From positions 62,001-126,000 of the forward strand of contig NZ_VCNC01000005.1 in NCBI RefSeq assembly GCF_006210265.1: a stretch of DNA of 64,000 nt. The letters run 5' to 3'. The stretch is from Desulfovibrio sp. UCD-KL4C (GTDB lineage: Bacteria > Desulfobacterota > Desulfovibrionia > Desulfovibrionales > Desulfovibrionaceae). The position numbers were made by a program, and so were the translations under genes. The notes under the pieces were generated by a model that had not been told where the DNA came from, did not search any database, and saw only the letters and a list, made by a program, of their open reading frames with translations. Below are positions 1 to 8,001 of the stretch, piece by piece (position 1 is the first letter of the stretch; each line of letters begins with the position of its first letter).

Positions 1-1
1 T

Positions 2-2269
2 TACGCGGATTATACGTTACAAGGCTCCGTGACGATTGCATGTAAACAAAATGGGCTTGCAAAACAATATAGAGAACAATTGTTTCAAGCTGCTAAGTTG
101 TGGATCTCCTTAAAAAACGGAGTTAATGAAATTCTTGGATTTGGCTGTGAAGGAATTGTTGTTCGCCAAGGCACACAAGTAGAAAAGCATTTTTATCCAT
201 GGGCCATAAATGATGAAGATGTAGAGTACATAAGTAATAAAAGCCATGAATCAAAAATATTGCCCGATGTTAATTTTGTAAAAAAAAATAATAAATGGAT
301 TGCAATATACACATTTCAAAAGTCATTTCCAGTAATTACTATAACAATCAAAGAGTCTCTTTATATTTTAAAAGAATTTTTAAATAAAAATTTTGTATGC
401 AAAAACATATCTCGTTCAAATTTTAGAAGGATTTATGATGGTAGTTTGGTCTACATTGACATTGGGGTTTCTATATCTGAAATGGATATTTCGTACTTTA
501 GAGATGTTGCTGCCAGAATGTATGCAATTTCAGCATTGAATTTGTCTTCAAGAGAGCTAAAAAGACGTTATACAAAAGAAAGGCAAATTGAAATATTAAG
601 TAAATTAATTGGTTTTGAAGAATTTTACAAAGAATTAATTGAAAATCATATCAAAATGATATGGAAGAAATGCAAAATAAAAACAAGTGTAGCACATAAA
701 AATAGAGAAACAGACGTCAGCTTAATGATAAAAGTGTGCTCTATGGATGCAAATATTATTTACAATCAAGTCGCGCATATAGTTTCACAGCTTGAAATTC
801 CTGCAAATTTTGATGAAAAAATAATATTAATTGATCCTTTTTCTGGTCCTTACCTTAGAGCGTATGATAAAAGTAACTACTCCAAGCTTATATCTGAAGT
901 AAAAAGACTCTGTCTGGCTGGAATTGTTGACCGTTTTTTGATTGCCCCTAAAGATTGTACCAGAGTTGCAGATGTAAACAAGAGATGGTTCAATCTTGTC
1001 TGTGAAAAAACTCATAACTCCCAGAAGGTTCCTGTCACCCCCCAACTATGGGGATTTGACCAAGTCAAATCCCGATATTTATTACAGTGTGATGTAGATA
1101 TTTTGGTAGGGCGCCGTGATTTTTGTCACGACTATCTTTCTGAAATGATTGACGCACTTCAGTCGAGCGACGTTTTTGGAATTGGCTTTAATATTCCCCA
1201 CTCTCCAAATTCTCAAGATAAGACATATGATGCTTTACCGGGAGATTACGTGCCAGAGGTCCGTTGTGGATTGTTTGACTTGGATCGGCTGAAAGCCAAT
1301 AGGCCCTTTCCGAATTATATAGAAAATGGGTATTTAAAGCTGTCGTGGTATCGGTCTATCCAACGCTACCAACAAACATATGGCTTCAGATGTCTTCGTG
1401 GTGGTTCTCCCAGAACCTTTTATGTCCACCCTAATAACAATTGTAAAGCCGACAGTAATTTTTATGCGAAAGTACGAGATCTTATATCACAAGGGGTTGT
1501 TCCTTCGTTGCAATATGGACAATGGGACGTTAAAGGAAGCATAGAGGATTGGAAATATCCAGTGAGGAGTGAGAAGCTTGTTTTCCTTTTAAGAGGACGA
1601 AACACACCATTACACAAAGTTAATAGATGTATTTCTAGCCTTTTAATGCAGAGGGTACAGAATTTTGGCGTGATTCTAATCGATGATGCGTCGTCCATAG
1701 AGCATCAAAATAATCTGTATAGGGAATTTTCACGATTGAAAAGAGCCACTTTTGTTTGTAATACCACACGACTTGGGCATATTCAAAATACTATTTTTGC
1801 GATAAATCAAATTTGTACCAATAACGATACCCTAGTAGCAATATTAGACTTAGATGATGCGCTCATAGATAGAAATACAAGCCTGTTAATCGAAGAAAAG
1901 CACCAGCAAGGACATGATGTTATTTTGGGGGCGATGTATCGCCCCGACAAACCTTTAAAGGTTTATTTCCCTCACTTTGATGCCCCGCGTTCACACTTCG
2001 GAGGAGAAGTATGGATTCATTTACGAACTTTTACTAGGAAATTGTTTAAATCTATACCTCAAGACTCTTTTAAAAAAGGTAAAGAGTGGGTGACCGTATG
2101 CGAAGATTACGCAATCATGGTTCCTATAGTGGAGTTGGCAAAAAAACCAGTCTATATTCCACAATATCTTTATTTCCATGAACGCTCCACATTCACGTCA
2201 CCAGCTTTACGAGGAGAAAAAGATTTGACGATTCGAACTATACTAAAAAATAAACCTCTTAGTACATGA
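2..2269 (+). CDS. Large multidomain glycosyltransferase, 5'-truncated by the window edge
   Basis: The reading frame is open from base 2. The first possible start (GTG at 29) has no ribosome binding site, so the gene most likely begins outside the window. About 750 residues are visible. Near the N-terminus a glycine-rich loop GFGCEGIVV and, later, LVYIDIG resemble the P-loop and the DFG-like region of small-molecule or lipopolysaccharide kinases, but the usual catalytic aspartate motif is not recognisable, so this part may be a degenerate kinase fold. The middle contains CDVDI, a DxD-like motif. The C-terminal 220 residues look like a GT2 fold (VFLLRGRNTPLHKVNRCI, then LDLDDALI, then a late CEDYAIM). 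It is probably a cytoplasmic enzyme of surface glycan assembly. Glycosyltransferase is likely; donor and acceptor are unknown. Confidence 0.7.
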   Translation, partial: YADYTLQGSVTIACKQNGLAKQYREQLFQAAKLWISLKNGVNEILGFGCEGIVVRQGTQVEKHFYPWAINDEDVEYISNKSHESKILPDVNFVKKNNKWIAIYTFQKSFPVITITIKESLYILKEFLNKNFVCKNISRSNFRRIYDGSLVYIDIGVSISEMDISYFRDVAARMYAISALNLSSRELKRRYTKERQIEILSKLIGFEEFYKELIENHIKMIWKKCKIKTSVAHKNRETDVSLMIKVCSMDANIIYNQVAHIVSQLEIPANFDEKIILIDPFSGPYLRAYDKSNYSKLISEVKRLCLAGIVDRFLIAPKDCTRVADVNKRWFNLVCEKTHNSQKVPVTPQLWGFDQVKSRYLLQCDVDILVGRRDFCHDYLSEMIDALQSSDVFGIGFNIPHSPNSQDKTYDALPGDYVPEVRCGLFDLDRLKANRPFPNYIENGYLKLSWYRSIQRYQQTYGFRCLRGGSPRTFYVHPNNNCKADSNFYAKVRDLISQGVVPSLQYGQWDVKGSIEDWKYPVRSEKLVFLLRGRNTPLHKVNRCISSLLMQRVQNFGVILIDDASSIEHQNNLYREFSRLKRATFVCNTTRLGHIQNTIFAINQICTNNDTLVAILDLDDALIDRNTSLLIEEKHQQGHDVILGAMYRPDKPLKVYFPHFDAPRSHFGGEVWIHLRTFTRKLFKSIPQDSFKKGKEWVTVCEDYAIMVPIVELAKKPVYIPQYLYFHERSTFTSPALRGEKDLTIRTILKNKPLST

Positions 2270-2507
2270 TCCTGCTACGTAATTGTGGACACACGGTTAA
2301 GTCGCTATCTTGACTTCTACAGGAGATGCTTCTGAAATGTAGTGGTATTTTCTTTTTAAGAGGTGTCATTAATAATCCCGCCATAATATCTTGTAGAGGT
2401 TCATACTTGATCTAACATATTTCAAAAAGTTGGTACACCAACCTTCCGGTTTTCAGTGCCAGTCACCAATACTTTCAGGGATGTTTCATACTGGTCTTTT
2501 CTGTGTG

Positions 2508-3064
2508 CTACTGCACCACCAGCTCCATAACATCAACATCGGTCACTGGATTCCTGAAAGCTACTTCATTGGCAATATAGCGTATCTGGGACTTCAACTT
2601 CATCCTTCCATTTTTAGAATCTAGCGCTCCGGCAGTTTTCTCCATCAGAAATGACTGTATCCGGTTTTTGCGACTGGTAGCAGTCACTTCCATATTCAGT
2701 ATTTGGTTATCATCGAATTCATAAGTAGCGGACAGTTTCAGCCTGCGCTCGTCCTTTAGTTTGACCAGAAATGTTTCCACGTAATCTGATGGATCAGGGG
2801 TATCACTGGTATTGAGATCGTTCTTGTTGCAGGGTAGTAGGTGATCTTCTGGAATTCTCTTCCCATACTGATTTCGATTTCATTGTCATTGAGAACAACA
2901 GGTATGGTTTGAAATTCAGCTGCGGTATTCAGTGTCAGCTCCAGAAACTGTTCTCTGGTTGTGTCATGGATTACTTCTTCGATGGTTGTTGCTCCTGCTG
3001 TGTTAGCAAGAAGAACAATACTCAAGGTCAATGCTACTAAAATTATTTATTTTATGATTTTCAT
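2508..3064 (-). pseudogene. Dead copy of a small secreted-protein gene
   Basis: Compared with the intact paralogue at 5485-5787, this copy starts with the same ATG and signal-peptide codons (3064 downward), but codon 6 is TAA where the paralogue has TCA. After the stop the similarity continues (IVLLANTAGATTIEEV, then REQFLELTL, then FQKITYYPATRTISI). A second lesion follows: the conserved frame runs into a stop near 2756, while a long open stretch in another frame (ETFLVKLKDERRLKLSA and onward to 2508) looks like the rest of the protein, which implies an indel around 2790-2860. The intact ancestor would have been roughly 180 residues, secreted through Sec. Function is unknown. A sequencing error could explain the frameshift but is less likely to explain both lesions. 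Confidence 0.7.
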
Positions 3065-3152
3065 TTGATTTCTCCTGTGACGGTGAAGTTCGGTTGACCG
3101 AAGATTTTGATGTGTTGAAAAAGAAAAGGCCCCGAACCGAAGTCCGGGGTCT
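2850..3152. repeat. Direct repeat copy 1, left of the RHS pair
   Basis: About 300 bp here match 5573-5875 at an offset of 2723. The shared block covers the signal-peptide half of the small secreted-protein gene, its ribosome binding site and the terminator-like hairpin upstream of it. The two copies bracket the RHS gene and its 92-residue partner. Confidence 0.75.
3118..3152 (-). terminator. Rho-independent terminator of the RHS/92-aa operon
   Basis: On the - strand a GACCCCGG/TTCGGGGCC hairpin is followed by TTTTCTTTTT, just downstream of the stop of the gene at 3184-3462. The same element recurs at 5841-5875. Confidence 0.75.
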
Positions 3153-3183
3153 TTGTGGTGTGTTAAAAAATGTTTATTTCATA

Positions 3184-3462
3184 TCAGTTCAATTTAAATT
3201 TGCAGGCTAGACAACGATCATCGTCTTTCTTTAATAAGTAAAACAGACCAATTGCTATCCATAAAAATTCACTCTTTGCCATATCGTCATACAGAAAATA
3301 GTCACTTGAGATCAGCAGGAGAGAGTAAACAATTAAAAGAGTGCCAACTGTCTTGTTTGATAAAGTATTTGCCTGTTCTTTACAGTGAGGACAAGCTCTT
3401 TTTTTCATGCATAATAACCCCGCAACTAGCATGATAATGGTGATTATGATTGTAGCTGACAT
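3184..3462 (-). CDS. Small membrane protein with two CxxC knuckles, possible RHS immunity protein
   Basis: A protein of 92 residues with three hydrophobic segments (about 3-18, 40-60 and 66-78) and two CxxC pairs, CPHC near residue 24 and CLAC near residue 83, which together could bind one zinc. Its ATG shares one base with the stop codon of the RHS gene (TAATG), so the two are translationally coupled. A small membrane gene directly after an RHS-repeat gene is the usual place for an immunity protein, and a membrane location would suit protection against a membrane-active tip. That role is inference from position; I do not recognise the family. Confidence 0.6.
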   Translation of the reverse strand: MSATIIITIIMLVAGLLCMKKRACPHCKEQANTLSNKTVGTLLIVYSLLLISSDYFLYDDMAKSEFLWIAIGLFYLLKKDDDRCLACKFKLN

Positions 3463-5273
3463 TACCTTCTTCCCAATTTATTGTTTTCTCTTAAGACGTC
3501 ATGCTGTTCACGTATTGAATTTTCAGCTTCTTCATTTGGTTTGTTTTTGCCAAGCACAGCATCACTGGAAACATCGTATAGCATCTGAATCGCAGGACCG
3601 ACAATTGTCCCTGTGGCGGCTCCAGCAGGACCAGCCGCGCCTCCGCCTACAAAAAATCCTCTTACGGCTCCCTTTGCGGCACTTCCTACAAGTCTTTTTA
3701 AATAATTTTTCCCCTTCTTCTTAGCTGCTTTTTTAGCTTCTTTTCCCGATTCTTTGGAATCCTCTGATTTCTCATTTTTCGGATCGTCGCTATCTTCATT
3801 CTCGTTCTCATCATCAGTGCGTTCACTGCTACCATGCAACCCATCCCGGTCAACAAAGTTAATCGGATCATCGAGGCAGTAACCATACAGGTCAACATCC
3901 CCACCTTCATAACAAAGTGGGTCAGGAGAAATGAACCTACCCATGACAGGATCATATTCACGATAGCCAAAGTGGATCAGGCCAGTATCGGAATCATGCA
4001 GACCGGCAGCGAAGCCGAGAACCAGATCATGTTCGGAAGCACTGTTATATACTCTTCTACCGAAAGAATCGTATAGAATATCCTGTACACTGTTTCCTGA
4101 CGAATCAGCAACAGTAAAGATGCTGCCCAACTGATCGGTTGCAAAGAGAAATACCTGACCATTTTGGGACATCCCCATTACGCGACCATGTTCATTGTAG
4201 TGAAATTTGCTGATACCTTCTGCATCTTCAACTGCGGTGAGAGTGGTCGAATCCTTCCACTGATATCTCTGGACAAGCTGACTGTTTATGTATTTGGCAG
4301 TTCTGAAACCGCGTTTATTAAAACGGTATTCGATGTCGGTTCCATCCGGCAGATGGACTTCGCAGAGTTGTCCTGTTTTCAGGTATTCGTATCTGGTAAT
4401 GCCTTCAGGCGAGTTCTTTTCGGACAAGTCGCCGTCTTCATCGTAAGTATAGGTGGTTTCACCTGCTCGAATCAGTTGGTCAAGATCGTTGTAGCGGTAT
4501 TCCTGTTTGTCACTGCTTGCGACATGGGAGAAAACACGCTGGCCCATCTGATTGTAGCGGTATATTTCAACATTCTCGCCGTTGTATTTGACCAGTCGGA
4601 GTCGTCCTCCTTCATCATACTGATATTCAAGGACATGACTTGATTCAGCTGAGACAAGCAACTTGTCTTCGATCCTGAGATTTTCATCACGGTTTACAGC
4701 AAGGACTGCGTATGTGCTTTCAGTCTTCGGGGTAAGGAACTGGAGTACTTCATCTGCGATTTCATTAATGTCTACATTGTCACGCTGCATCTCATCGCGG
4801 ATTGATTTGCCTGTACCGATCTGGGGTGTTCTTGATTGGGATGTCATGGGCTTGAGTTTGGAACCTCCACCACTGAGGTGTTTTTCGAACTCGTTCTGGA
4901 TTTCGTTTCCGTAGATGGTTTGCTTCAGCTTCTGCACCACAGGCAGGTTGGGATTCTCTTGCATGAACTTGGCATGGACCATGCGCTTCAACTTGGTATG
5001 CATGGTTTTGGTTTCTTCCCATTCATAGTTCTTTTGGTCCCATCTGCGCTTGATCTCAGGCTTCATCATTGAAGGGTACATACGATCGCTAGTTGAGAAT
5101 TCAGAAAAATCAGGTCTGGGATCAGCAAGTTCTTCACCCGTCCTGTGATCTACGATCTTCCAGAGGTTTTCGATTTGCATCTCCGCTGGTTCTGTTTCTC
5201 CGTATAGTGCGAGGCCGGTTGTAGGTTCATTGCGGGGTCTAAGTGCCATCTTGTAGTGGTTGAAAGATTTCAT
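3462..5273 (-). CDS. Short RHS-repeat protein with variable C-terminal tip, polymorphic-toxin type
   Basis: A protein of 603 residues. The first ~180 residues are polar, without signal peptide, and unfamiliar. From about 210 there are YD repeats (YDEGGRLRLVKYNGENVEIY, YDEDGDLSE, FHYNEHGRVMGM), followed by the RHS core signature YREYDPVMGRFISPDPL near residue 450 and NFVDRDGL, where most family members have DPxGL (the proline is arginine here). The tip after the core is a charged Lys/Glu stretch followed by a Gly/Ala-rich hydrophobic segment (GAVRGFFVGGGAAGPAGAA) and a charged tail. It resembles no nuclease or deaminase toxin I know and could insert in membranes. RHS proteins usually exceed 1000 residues, so this is a short form. 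Ribosome binding site GGAGG-like (AGGAAAG) precedes the ATG at 5273. The toxin role is inferred. Confidence 0.8.
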   Translation of the reverse strand: MKSFNHYKMALRPRNEPTTGLALYGETEPAEMQIENLWKIVDHRTGEELADPRPDFSEFSTSDRMYPSMMKPEIKRRWDQKNYEWEETKTMHTKLKRMVHAKFMQENPNLPVVQKLKQTIYGNEIQNEFEKHLSGGGSKLKPMTSQSRTPQIGTGKSIRDEMQRDNVDINEIADEVLQFLTPKTESTYAVLAVNRDENLRIEDKLLVSAESSHVLEYQYDEGGRLRLVKYNGENVEIYRYNQMGQRVFSHVASSDKQEYRYNDLDQLIRAGETTYTYDEDGDLSEKNSPEGITRYEYLKTGQLCEVHLPDGTDIEYRFNKRGFRTAKYINSQLVQRYQWKDSTTLTAVEDAEGISKFHYNEHGRVMGMSQNGQVFLFATDQLGSIFTVADSSGNSVQDILYDSFGRRVYNSASEHDLVLGFAAGLHDSDTGLIHFGYREYDPVMGRFISPDPLCYEGGDVDLYGYCLDDPINFVDRDGLHGSSERTDDENENEDSDDPKNEKSEDSKESGKEAKKAAKKKGKNYLKRLVGSAAKGAVRGFFVGGGAAGPAGAATGTIVGPAIQMLYDVSSDAVLGKNKPNEEAENSIREQHDVLRENNKLGRR

Positions 5274-5484
5274 CTTTCCTCCATAGTTTATAATTATGGG
5301 GCTGTGTTATGAACCCTTATGGTCCAAAACAACTCCTCCCTCTATATTTATAAACTACCGAGAAGAACGGACCTTGAGTGACTTGACAATGCCCATTTTT
5401 GAAGAAAGATGTCATTTTATTGGGATAGAAAGCTGATTTGTATGAAACTGAGACGAGGCAGTAGGGCGGATATACTCCAACAGT

Positions 5485-5787
5485 TTACAGAACACCAAGT
5501 CGTTCCGGTTGTACAATTTCAGGCACATAGGTTATTGCAATTGTTCTGTTTGCAGGGGAGTATGTGATCTTCTGGAATCCTTTTCCTGTACTGATTTTGA
5601 TTTCGTTATCATTGAGGAATACTGGCACAGTTTGGGATTCAGCTACTGTTGCCAGTGTCAGTTCCAGAAACTGTTCTCTTGTGGTGAAAGATACTACTTC
5701 ATCGATGGTTGTTGCTCCTGCTGTGTTAGCCAGAAGAACAATACTCAAGACTAATGCTATTAGAATTATTGATTTTATGATTTTCAT
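5485..5787 (-). CDS. Small secreted protein of unknown function
   Basis: A protein of 100 residues with a clear Sec signal peptide (MKIIKSIILIALVLSIVLL, cleavage likely after NTAGA) and an AGGAG ribosome binding site before the ATG at 5787. The mature part (TIDEVVSFTTREQFLELTL, FQKITYSPANRTIAI) matches the dead copy at 2508-3064 but stops about 80 residues earlier, so this copy may be C-terminally truncated. No known domain is recognised. It is transcribed toward the RHS gene and lies about 210 bases upstream of it; whether they share a transcript is unclear. Confidence 0.6.
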   Translation of the reverse strand: MKIIKSIILIALVLSIVLLANTAGATTIDEVVSFTTREQFLELTLATVAESQTVPVFLNDNEIKISTGKGFQKITYSPANRTIAITYVPEIVQPERLGVL

Positions 5788-5875
5788 TTGATTTCTCCTG
5801 TGACGGTGAAGTTCGGTTGACCGAAGAATTTGATGTGTTGAAAAAGAAAAGGCCCCGAACCGAAGTTCAGGGCCA
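5573..5875. repeat. Direct repeat copy 2, right of the RHS pair
   Basis: Partner of 2850-3152. It holds the signal-peptide half of the intact small secreted-protein gene, its ribosome binding site and the upstream terminator hairpin. Confidence 0.75.
5841..5875 (-). terminator. Rho-independent terminator of the toxin-antitoxin-like pair
   Basis: On the - strand a GGCCCTGAACTTCGGTTCGGGGCC hairpin-like sequence (shortened description: GGCCCTGAA / TTCGGGGCC arms) is followed by TTTTCTTTTT. It lies downstream of the stop at 5908 and is a copy of 3118-3152. Confidence 0.7.
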
Positions 5876-5907
5876 TAATAGATGGAATATGTATCTATAA
5901 ATGTAGG

Positions 5908-6099
5908 TTATAGAGCATTCTTGATAGATTCACGATATTCCTGAACGTCCTGCTCAGTAATTTTGATATGTTTAACTTCACCGTCTTCTTCAATGACGAT
6001 GGGGGTATTGGTCAGTAACGCAATTTCACGTGCTTTGAGAGCTGAACGTTTAAGTGCCTTTTCAATAAGGTCTTTGAACTCATCATGGTTTTTATCCAT
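5908..6099 (-). CDS. Small charged protein, probable partner of the zeta-like toxin
   Basis: A protein of 63 residues (MDKNHDEFKDLIEKALKRSA start), helical and highly charged, with ITEQDVQEYRESI near the C-terminus. Its ATG overlaps the toxin stop by one base (TAATG) and its ribosome binding site AGGAGG lies inside the toxin's last codons. The toxin-first gene order, size and coupling match small proteins paired with zeta-type kinases. Function as antitoxin is inferred from the position. Confidence 0.6.
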   Translation of the reverse strand: MDKNHDEFKDLIEKALKRSALKAREIALLTNTPIVIEEDGEVKHIKITEQDVQEYRESIKNAL

Positions 6100-6613
6100 T
6101 ATTTACCTCCTGAGTCGATCAACTGAGGACTCTTGCCCTTATTCTTAAAGAAAAACCATTCATCAACAAGTTCTTTGTATACTGGAAAATTGTTCAGTCC
6201 ATTATGGAAACGTCTTCTGATGGCATCTTCAGGAATGTTGTGTCCGCCCTGAGACACCCTATAGGCTACACGGTCTATAGCGGCTTGTTCATTGTCCAGA
6301 GATAGGAACACCAGAGTTACTTTATATCCTTGGCTTTGCCATTTAGGTATTTTCTTGATGTATCCTTTACCTGATAGAGTTGTTTCCAGTGAGAAACTGA
6401 ATCCTTCTGCAACGTACTTGTCGATCTGTTTCAGCATCAGCTTTCCGGCTTGTATTGCTTCAGATTCGGGAGAGAAGGGTGCTAGTCCGCTGGCGATCTT
6501 ATCCGCATTCACGAAGAGTGGCGTCTCGAACAGGCTTGGCAGGAATTGGTAAACAAAGGTTGTTTTATCTGCTCCGTTGGGACCTGCAATGATGACATCT
6601 GTTTATTAGACAT
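6099..6613 (-). pseudogene. Zeta-toxin-family P-loop kinase, frameshifted near the N-terminus
   Basis: The main open frame (start GTG 6512, 137 residues) lacks the P-loop, but the same frame read upstream gives DVIIAGPNGADKTTF, the Walker A region of the zeta/UDP-N-acetylglucosamine kinase family. A proper start (ATG at 6613, reading MSNKQ) sits in another frame: one base is missing between about 6597 and 6605, and a TAA at 6603-6605 closes the kinase frame. In addition the usual GAGKT is GADKT, which replaces the glycine before the catalytic lysine. Downstream residues (SFSLETTLSGKGY, VTLVFLSLDN, RVAYRVSQGGHNIP, the arginine-rich RRRFHNGL) are well conserved. The gene is therefore probably dead twice over. 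Intact length would be about 171 residues. Confidence 0.7.
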
Positions 6614-6846
6614 ATCTTGCTGGTTGTTTGCTAAGTAGTTGATTAATTTAATTTGTGTTTATACAATACACTGTAAAGTAAATATCCGCAGTATGAAAAA
6701 CGGTCAAATTTTAAATATTGGTATCAACAATTTAAAAAAGTACATTCATGTCAACCAAATGCCAACCAACTTAGAAATGAAGGTTGATATTGTTACTTTT
6801 TTCGAAAAATAAATATAATTATTTCAAGTAGTTAAATATAAGATAT

Positions 6847-6892
6847 CGGATTCCTAATCTTGGTGTCACAAGTTCGATTCTTGTCGTGGTCA
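6847..6892 (+). other. 3' half of a tRNA gene (anticodon loop to acceptor), probable attachment site
   Basis: A perfect T-arm is present: stem ACAAG (6868-6872), loop TTCGATT, stem CTTGT (6880-6884), then a seven-base acceptor strand CGTGGTC and a discriminator A. Upstream, TTCCTAA looks like an anticodon loop with CCT (Arg), but its stem pairs poorly and no D-arm or 5' acceptor strand precedes it. A fragment running from the anticodon loop to the 3' end is what tyrosine-recombinase islands typically leave at their far end. No integrase is visible in the window. Confidence 0.55.
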
Positions 6893-6910
6893 TCATCTTA
6901 AATTATATTG

Positions 6911-6943
6911 AAGGGTTAACTCATGTTTTGAGTTGACCCTTTT
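6911..6943 (+). terminator. Hairpin terminator after the tRNA remnant
   Basis: AAGGGTTAACTCA pairs with TGAGTTGACCCTTTT. It is one of several terminators in the window built on the core GGTTAACTCA (compare 22853, 28512, 30525). Confidence 0.7.
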
Positions 6944-7010
6944 CTGCGTTTTACGGGGTGGTGCCAACTGGGGATGCCAACCTGATTACTTGAGCTTGAT
7001 TATGATTATG
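6929..7010. repeat. Imperfect att-like repeat, copy 1
   Basis: From the right arm of the terminator through GGGGTGGTGCCAACTGGGG and ATGCCAACCT this stretch resembles 9842-9925. The two copies bracket the methyltransferase-sulfotransferase segment of about 2.9 kb. Confidence 0.5.
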
Positions 7011-7087
7011 ATTGCGGTAATAATTTGCATTTTGGGTATGAAAGTTGTATTCTTAAAAAATCATAAATATAACAATTTAGGGATAAC

Positions 7088-7957
7088 ATGGAATATTATT
7101 TTATCGAGAATGAGAGTGTTAAGGGGCCTGTTTCCAAGCGTAGTATGGTTTCCATCATTGAATATGGAGATCTCACAGAAGAATCATTAGTCAGATACAT
7201 GTCTGAAGAATGGAGCCGGATAGGTGATACAGAGTTTAAAGATAAATTATCATCTCCTAAAACAAAAAAAATGGAAATAGGAAAAGGTGTTATTAAATTA
7301 TCGAAAAATGAAGATGAGCTTCGAACTGATTTTAGGCAATTTTTGAAAAGACCAAGAAGTTTTCTTCGCGCATTGATTGACGCAAGAGGTTTAAAAAAAC
7401 AAGTAGAAGTGTGGGTTAAATATTACGGGGTTTTTGATGTAAAGGACTATTCTTCGTATAGCGTTGAGGGATTGGATAACGAAACTGGATATTATGCTGG
7501 CGATTTGATCGCATGGGCTAAGGAATGTTCACCAGTTAAAAAACCTAAAATTTTATTTGCGGGTGAAAGTACGGATAATGCCGATGTCGTAGCTCCTTAT
7601 TTTAATGCCAGTGAATATTGGTCTACGGGTATTATCGGATGCGATATTGAGTGGGATTTCAATGATCATGCGCCGACGAATCTCCCCGTTGCGGATGTAA
7701 TTGTCAGCCAGTCAATGATTGAGCATATATTGTCACCAATGCAGCACTTAGAAGCTCTTGTAAATAGTTTGAATCCAGAAGGGATTTTGTTGGTATCAAC
7801 ATGCATGCCAAGGTTTACTTATCACCGTTATCCTCATGATACATTACGATATCACCCTGATTGGTTCGAGGCTTTTGCAGATAAATTCGGTCTGACAGTT
7901 GTTCGACGCAGAATTGTTGGTTTCTTTATTTCATATTGTTTTAAGAAAGAAATGTAA
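7088..7957 (+). CDS. GYF_2-domain / class I methyltransferase fusion
   Basis: A protein of 289 residues. The first ~57 residues (MEYYFIENESVKGPVSKRSM, then VRYMSEEWSRIGDTEF) match the GYF_2 (DUF4339) pattern, a small peptide-binding or scaffold module. A polar linker follows, then from about 150 a Rossmann methyltransferase core: ILFAGEST as motif I, ADVIVSQSMIEHI as motif IV with the loop typical of Methyltransf_11-like enzymes, and LVSTCMPRF. The distal YPHDTLRYHPDWFE is typical of methyltransferases found near glycosyltransferases. The substrate is unknown. ATG at 7088 follows AGGGATAAC. A hairpin terminator lies directly downstream, so it is monocistronic. It lies in the island-like segment. 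Confidence 0.7.
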   Translation: MEYYFIENESVKGPVSKRSMVSIIEYGDLTEESLVRYMSEEWSRIGDTEFKDKLSSPKTKKMEIGKGVIKLSKNEDELRTDFRQFLKRPRSFLRALIDARGLKKQVEVWVKYYGVFDVKDYSSYSVEGLDNETGYYAGDLIAWAKECSPVKKPKILFAGESTDNADVVAPYFNASEYWSTGIIGCDIEWDFNDHAPTNLPVADVIVSQSMIEHILSPMQHLEALVNSLNPEGILLVSTCMPRFTYHRYPHDTLRYHPDWFEAFADKFGLTVVRRRIVGFFISYCFKKEM

Positions 7958-7964
7958 CTAAATG

Positions 7965-8001
7965 ACAATGTGGCAGCATTTTAAAGTTGCTACATTGTTT
8001 A
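7965..8001 (+). terminator. Terminator of the GYF_2-methyltransferase gene
   Basis: ACAATGTGGCA pairs with TGCTACATTGT around an AT-rich loop, followed by TTATT. It starts seven bases after the stop codon. Confidence 0.65.

Larger units (their letters stand above)
6614..7087. other. Intergenic stretch with tRNA remnant, terminator and att-like repeat
   Basis: No protein gene is convincing here. AT-rich to about 6840. It contains a tRNA 3' remnant (6847-6892), a terminator (6911-6943) and the first copy of an ~80-bp repeat (6929-7010). The motif ATGCCAACC occurs at about 6768 and 6974 and again at 9887. Confidence 0.5.

Noticed and set aside
2284-2302. TGTGGACACACGGTTAAGT looks like an IS3-type terminal repeat
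   Set aside because: No matching second end, target duplication or transposase fragment was found nearby.
3407-3724. + strand frame of 105 codons
   Set aside because: It is opposite the RHS gene's 3' end and the 92-aa gene, with no family resemblance or ribosome binding site.
6933-7190. + strand frame of 85 codons before the GYF_2-methyltransferase
   Set aside because: It begins inside the terminator arm and overlaps the real gene in another frame.
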